Assembly (NCBI GenBank): GCA_946405565.1
Contig: CAMJHU010000067.1
Location: forward strand, 1-8,110
Length of the DNA stretch: 8,110 bases
Origin: an uncultured Clostridia bacterium
GTDB taxonomy: Bacteria; Bacillota; Clostridia; Oscillospirales; Acutalibacteraceae
Direction of reading: 5' to 3'
Shown: positions 6,052-8,110 of the stretch, piece by piece
Numbering within the stretch: the first letter of the stretch is position 1
Layout: the number at the start of each line of letters is the position of its first letter
The notes under the pieces: generated by a model
The model's input: only the letters and a program-made list of their open reading frames with translations
Told to the model about the DNA's origin: nothing
Databases searched by the model: none
Position numbers and translations under genes: made by a program

Positions 6052-6057
6052 GGGAGG
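6052..6057 (+). promoter_or_regulatory. Strong ribosome binding site of dnaK
   Basis: GGGAGG lies 8 bases before the ATG at 6066, the best site in the operon. It rules out an in-frame TTG at 6039 as the start and fits high DnaK output. Confidence 0.85.
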
Positions 6058-6065
6058 AATTTATT

Positions 6066-7886
6066 ATGGCAAAGACAATCGGTATTGACCTTGGTACAAC
6101 AAATTCTTGTGTGGCAGTTATTGAAGGCGGCGAAGCCGTCGTCATTCCCAACAGCGAAGGCGCCAGAACCACCCCGTCTGTGGTGGGTTTCAGCAAGACC
6201 GGCGAGAGAATGGTTGGCACCGTGGCGAAGCGTCAGGCAATCACGAATCCTGACAGAACCATCTCTTCCATCAAGAGAGAAATGGGCACCAACTACACCG
6301 TCACCATTGACGGCAAACGTTATACCCCGCAGGAAATCTCCGCTATGATTCTGCAAAAGCTCAAGGCGGACGCGGAAGCCTATCTGGGCGAGAAAGTCAC
6401 CAGTGCGGTCATCACCGTACCGGCTTACTTTACCGATTCCCAGCGTCAGGCAACCAAGGACGCGGGCAAGATTGCCGGTCTGGATGTCAAGAGAATCATC
6501 AATGAGCCGACGGCTGCCGCTCTTTCTTACGGTATTGATAAAGAAGCCGAGCAGAAGGTTATGGTATATGACCTTGGCGGCGGTACCTTCGATGTATCCA
6601 TCATCGAAATGGGCGACGGCGTGCAGGAAGTTCTCGCAACCGCCGGTAACAACCGTCTGGGCGGCGACGACTTCGACGCGAGAATTATCAACTGGATCTG
6701 CGAGGAATTCCGCAAATCCGACAGAATCGACCTCTCGGGCGACAAGATGGCGATGCAGCGTCTCAAGGAAGCTGCCGAAAAAGCCAAAATTGAGCTGTCC
6801 GGCATGACCACCGCGCAGATCAATCTGCCCTTCATCACCTCCGATTCCACCGGTCCGAAGCATCTTGATCTCACGCTTACCAGAGCGAAGTTCAACGAGC
6901 TGACGTCTGATCTGGTTGAAAAGACCATGGGTCCGGTCCGTCAGGCACTTTCCGACAGCGGTCTGTCGGTCGGTCAGATTGACAAGGTGCTGATGGTCGG
7001 CGGTTCCTCCAGAATCCCCGCCGTGCAGGACGCTGTCAAGAAGCTCATCGGCAAGGAACCCTTCAAGGGCATCAATCCTGACGAATGCGTGGCACTCGGC
7101 GCGGCGCTTCAGGGCGGCGTGCTTTCCGGCGACGTCAAGAACGGTCTGCTGCTGCTCGACGTCACCCCGCTGTCCCTCGGTATCGAAACGATGGGCGAGG
7201 TCTGCACCAAGATCATCGAGAGAAACACCACCATTCCGACCAAGAAGTCGCAGGTCTTCACCACCGCTGCCGACAATCAGACTTCCGTGGAAGTCAAGGT
7301 GCTGCAGGGTGAGCGTGAGTTCTCCAGAGACAACAAGCTGCTGGGCGTGTTCCACCTCGACGGCATTGCTCCCGCGCGCAGAGGCATTCCGCAGATCGAA
7401 GTGACCTTCGACATCGACGCCAACGGCATCGTGAATGTTTCCGCGAGAGACAAGGGCACCGGCAAGGAGCAGCATATCACCATTACCTCTTCCACCTCCA
7501 TGGATAAAGCAGACATTGAAAGAGCCGTTAAGGACGCGGAGAAGTACGCTGCCGAAGACGCCAAACGCAGAGAAGAAGTCGATATCCGCAACAACGCCGA
7601 CCAGATGATCTATCAGACCGAGAAGCTGCTGGACGATATGGGCGACAAGGTGGATGCCGGCACCAAGTCCGCTGTGCAGTCCAAGATTGCCGACCTTCGT
7701 TCTGTGAAGGACAGCGCTCCCGCCGACGAGGTCAAGTCCAAGACCGACGCGCTCCAGCAGGAGCTTTACAAGCTCAGCGAGCAGCTTTATAAGGATGCCG
7801 GCGCACAGGGCGGTCCTCAGGGCGGCGCGTATGACGCGGGCTTTGACGACGGCAACGGCGGCTACAATGACGTTGACAACAACTGA
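6066..7886 (+). CDS. dnaK: Chaperone protein DnaK (Hsp70)
   Basis: DnaK is the ATP-dependent Hsp70 that binds exposed hydrophobic peptides, working with DnaJ and GrpE. The 606-residue protein starts MAKTIGIDLGTTNS. The nucleotide-binding domain (1 to about 358) has phosphate loop IDLGTTNS (7-14), catalytic Lys70, the INEPTAAALSYG block (145-156) and DLGGGTFDVS (169-178), where Thr174 matches E. coli Thr199; the 25-residue difference is the deletion typical of Gram-positive Hsp70s. VGGSSRIPAVQ (311-321) follows. The interdomain linker is LLLLDVTPLSLG (361-372), then the substrate-binding beta domain and a helical lid. The last 30 residues are Gly/Asp/Asn-rich and end in DVDNN, without the usual acidic VDADFEEV-type tail. 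Arg codons are mostly AGA or CGT (about 15 AGA of 27 by eye), a bias fitting high expression and different from neighbouring genes. No TTA, CTA or TCA codon occurs. Confidence 0.98.
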   Translation: MAKTIGIDLGTTNSCVAVIEGGEAVVIPNSEGARTTPSVVGFSKTGERMVGTVAKRQAITNPDRTISSIKREMGTNYTVTIDGKRYTPQEISAMILQKLKADAEAYLGEKVTSAVITVPAYFTDSQRQATKDAGKIAGLDVKRIINEPTAAALSYGIDKEAEQKVMVYDLGGGTFDVSIIEMGDGVQEVLATAGNNRLGGDDFDARIINWICEEFRKSDRIDLSGDKMAMQRLKEAAEKAKIELSGMTTAQINLPFITSDSTGPKHLDLTLTRAKFNELTSDLVEKTMGPVRQALSDSGLSVGQIDKVLMVGGSSRIPAVQDAVKKLIGKEPFKGINPDECVALGAALQGGVLSGDVKNGLLLLDVTPLSLGIETMGEVCTKIIERNTTIPTKKSQVFTTAADNQTSVEVKVLQGEREFSRDNKLLGVFHLDGIAPARRGIPQIEVTFDIDANGIVNVSARDKGTGKEQHITITSSTSMDKADIERAVKDAEKYAAEDAKRREEVDIRNNADQMIYQTEKLLDDMGDKVDAGTKSAVQSKIADLRSVKDSAPADEVKSKTDALQQELYKLSEQLYKDAGAQGGPQGGAYDAGFDDGNGGYNDVDNN

Positions 7887-7910
7887 TGCGCTCACATTCG
7901 TTCGCTAAAT

Positions 7911-7945
7911 GAATAGTGAATGGTGAATAACGAATAGAGAATAGT
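7911..7945 (+). repeat. Five tandem 7-bp repeats (GAATRRN) in the dnaK-dnaJ spacer
   Basis: The units are GAATAGT, GAATGGT, GAATAAC, GAATAGA and GAATAGT, in exact 7-bp register. The array begins 24 bp after the dnaK stop. It is flanked by CTAAAT (7905-7910) and its inverted copy ATTTAG (7974-7979), and by a direct repeat GCGCTCA (7888-7894 and 7986-7992). Such short GAATAGT-type arrays look like interspersed non-coding repeats. Whether copies occur elsewhere in the genome cannot be seen here. Confidence 0.7.
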
Positions 7946-7950
7946 GTCGG

Positions 7951-7963
7951 AGCGCTTCGCGCT
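7951..7963 (+). repeat. Small GC hairpin downstream of dnaK
   Basis: AGCGC-TTC-GCGCT forms a 5-bp GC-rich stem with a 3-nt loop, directly after the heptad array. It has no T-run, so it is not a standard terminator. It could slow polymerase, or mark an mRNA processing or stability point that lowers dnaJ relative to dnaK. Confidence 0.45.
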
Positions 7964-7999
7964 GAAAGAAAGAATTTAGTGCGGGGCGCTCATTCACAC

Positions 8000-8005
8000 T
8001 ATAAT
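8000..8005 (+). promoter_or_regulatory. Possible internal -10 box before dnaJ
   Basis: A perfect TATAAT lies 44 bp before the dnaJ start. No good -35 is found: the 17-bp position reads TAGTGC and the 18-bp position TTAGTG, and there is no TG extension. A weak secondary promoter for dnaJ is possible but unproven. Confidence 0.25.
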
Positions 8006-8034
8006 CCATATATCAAACTTTTGAAACGGCGTCG

Positions 8035-8040
8035 AAAGGA
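8035..8040 (+). promoter_or_regulatory. Ribosome binding site that points to a TTG start for dnaJ
   Basis: AAAGGA ends 9 bases before the TTG at 8050. The frame from this TTG immediately reads the DnaJ N-terminus, and no ATG or GTG is placed to serve instead. Confidence 0.8.
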
Positions 8041-8049
8041 CGAATTGCT

Positions 8050-8110
8050 TTGGCAGACACAAAAAGAGATTATTATGAGGTTCTCGGCGTAGAAAAAGGC
8101 GCCTCTGATG
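8050..8110 (+). CDS. dnaJ: DnaJ co-chaperone, N-terminal fragment (3' end outside window)
   Basis: Only 20 codons are visible, reading MADTKRDYYEVLGVEKGASD. DYYEVLGVEKGAS is the conserved first part of the J domain (helix I and the following loop). The HPD motif that stimulates the DnaK ATPase would come about 13 residues later and is outside the window. DnaJ (Hsp40) binds unfolded substrates and passes them to DnaK. The TTG start is supported by AAAGGA at 9-base spacing. The gene follows dnaK on the same strand after 163 bp, as in the standard hrcA-grpE-dnaK-dnaJ order. This gap is about three times those between the upstream genes, and it is filled with repeats and a possible -10 box, so dnaJ may be expressed somewhat independently. 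Confidence 0.93.
   Translation, partial: MADTKRDYYEVLGVEKGASD

Noticed and set aside
7911..7945. CRISPR array
   Set aside because: The units are only 7 bp with no spacers between them.

Overview
The window is a stretch of chromosome from a Gram-positive, probably anaerobic, mid-GC Firmicute, most likely in the class Clostridia. The evidence is an hrcA-grpE-dnaK-dnaJ heat-shock cluster behind a CIRCE operator, a DnaK whose N-terminal domain is about 25 residues shorter than that of E. coli (a Gram-positive trait), the oxygen-sensitive radical-SAM activase NrdG, strong AGGAGG-type ribosome binding sites, sigma-A promoters and intrinsic terminators. The genus cannot be named from the sequence alone.

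Layout: (1) 2-250, the C-terminal half of an HD-domain (p)ppGpp-hydrolase-like protein, which converges on (2) a reverse-strand, cysteine-rich cupin gene (363-803). The two share a terminator hairpin at 316-355. (3) A consensus-like sigma-A promoter (922-950) drives leuB (990-2069). A membrane protein of unknown function (2162-2944) and nrdG (2982-3491) follow on the same strand with no terminator between them. (4) A terminator-like hairpin that also contains the ribosome binding site leads into a small, four-helix, ferritin-like protein (3572-4024), which ends in its own terminator. (5) An extended -10 promoter and an enlarged CIRCE palindrome precede hrcA (4302-5348), grpE (5401-6009), dnaK (6066-7886) and the first 20 codons of dnaJ (from 8050).

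The heat-shock genes form one functional unit. HrcA represses the operon by binding CIRCE, GrpE is the nucleotide exchange factor of DnaK, and DnaJ delivers substrates and stimulates its ATPase. Two details stand out. grpE and dnaJ, the co-chaperones, appear to start with TTG, while hrcA and dnaK use ATG. The dnaK-dnaJ gap (163 bp) carries a short array of 7-bp repeats, a GC hairpin and a perfect -10 box, unlike the compact rest of the operon.

Most of the window is conserved housekeeping sequence. I do not see a clear new biological system. The least explained parts are the membrane protein between leuB and nrdG, the ferritin-like gene with its embedded hairpin, the cysteine-rich cupin, and the repeat-bearing dnaK-dnaJ spacer. 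No tRNA, rRNA, insertion sequence or CRISPR array was found, and no stretch longer than 300 bases lacks a gene.
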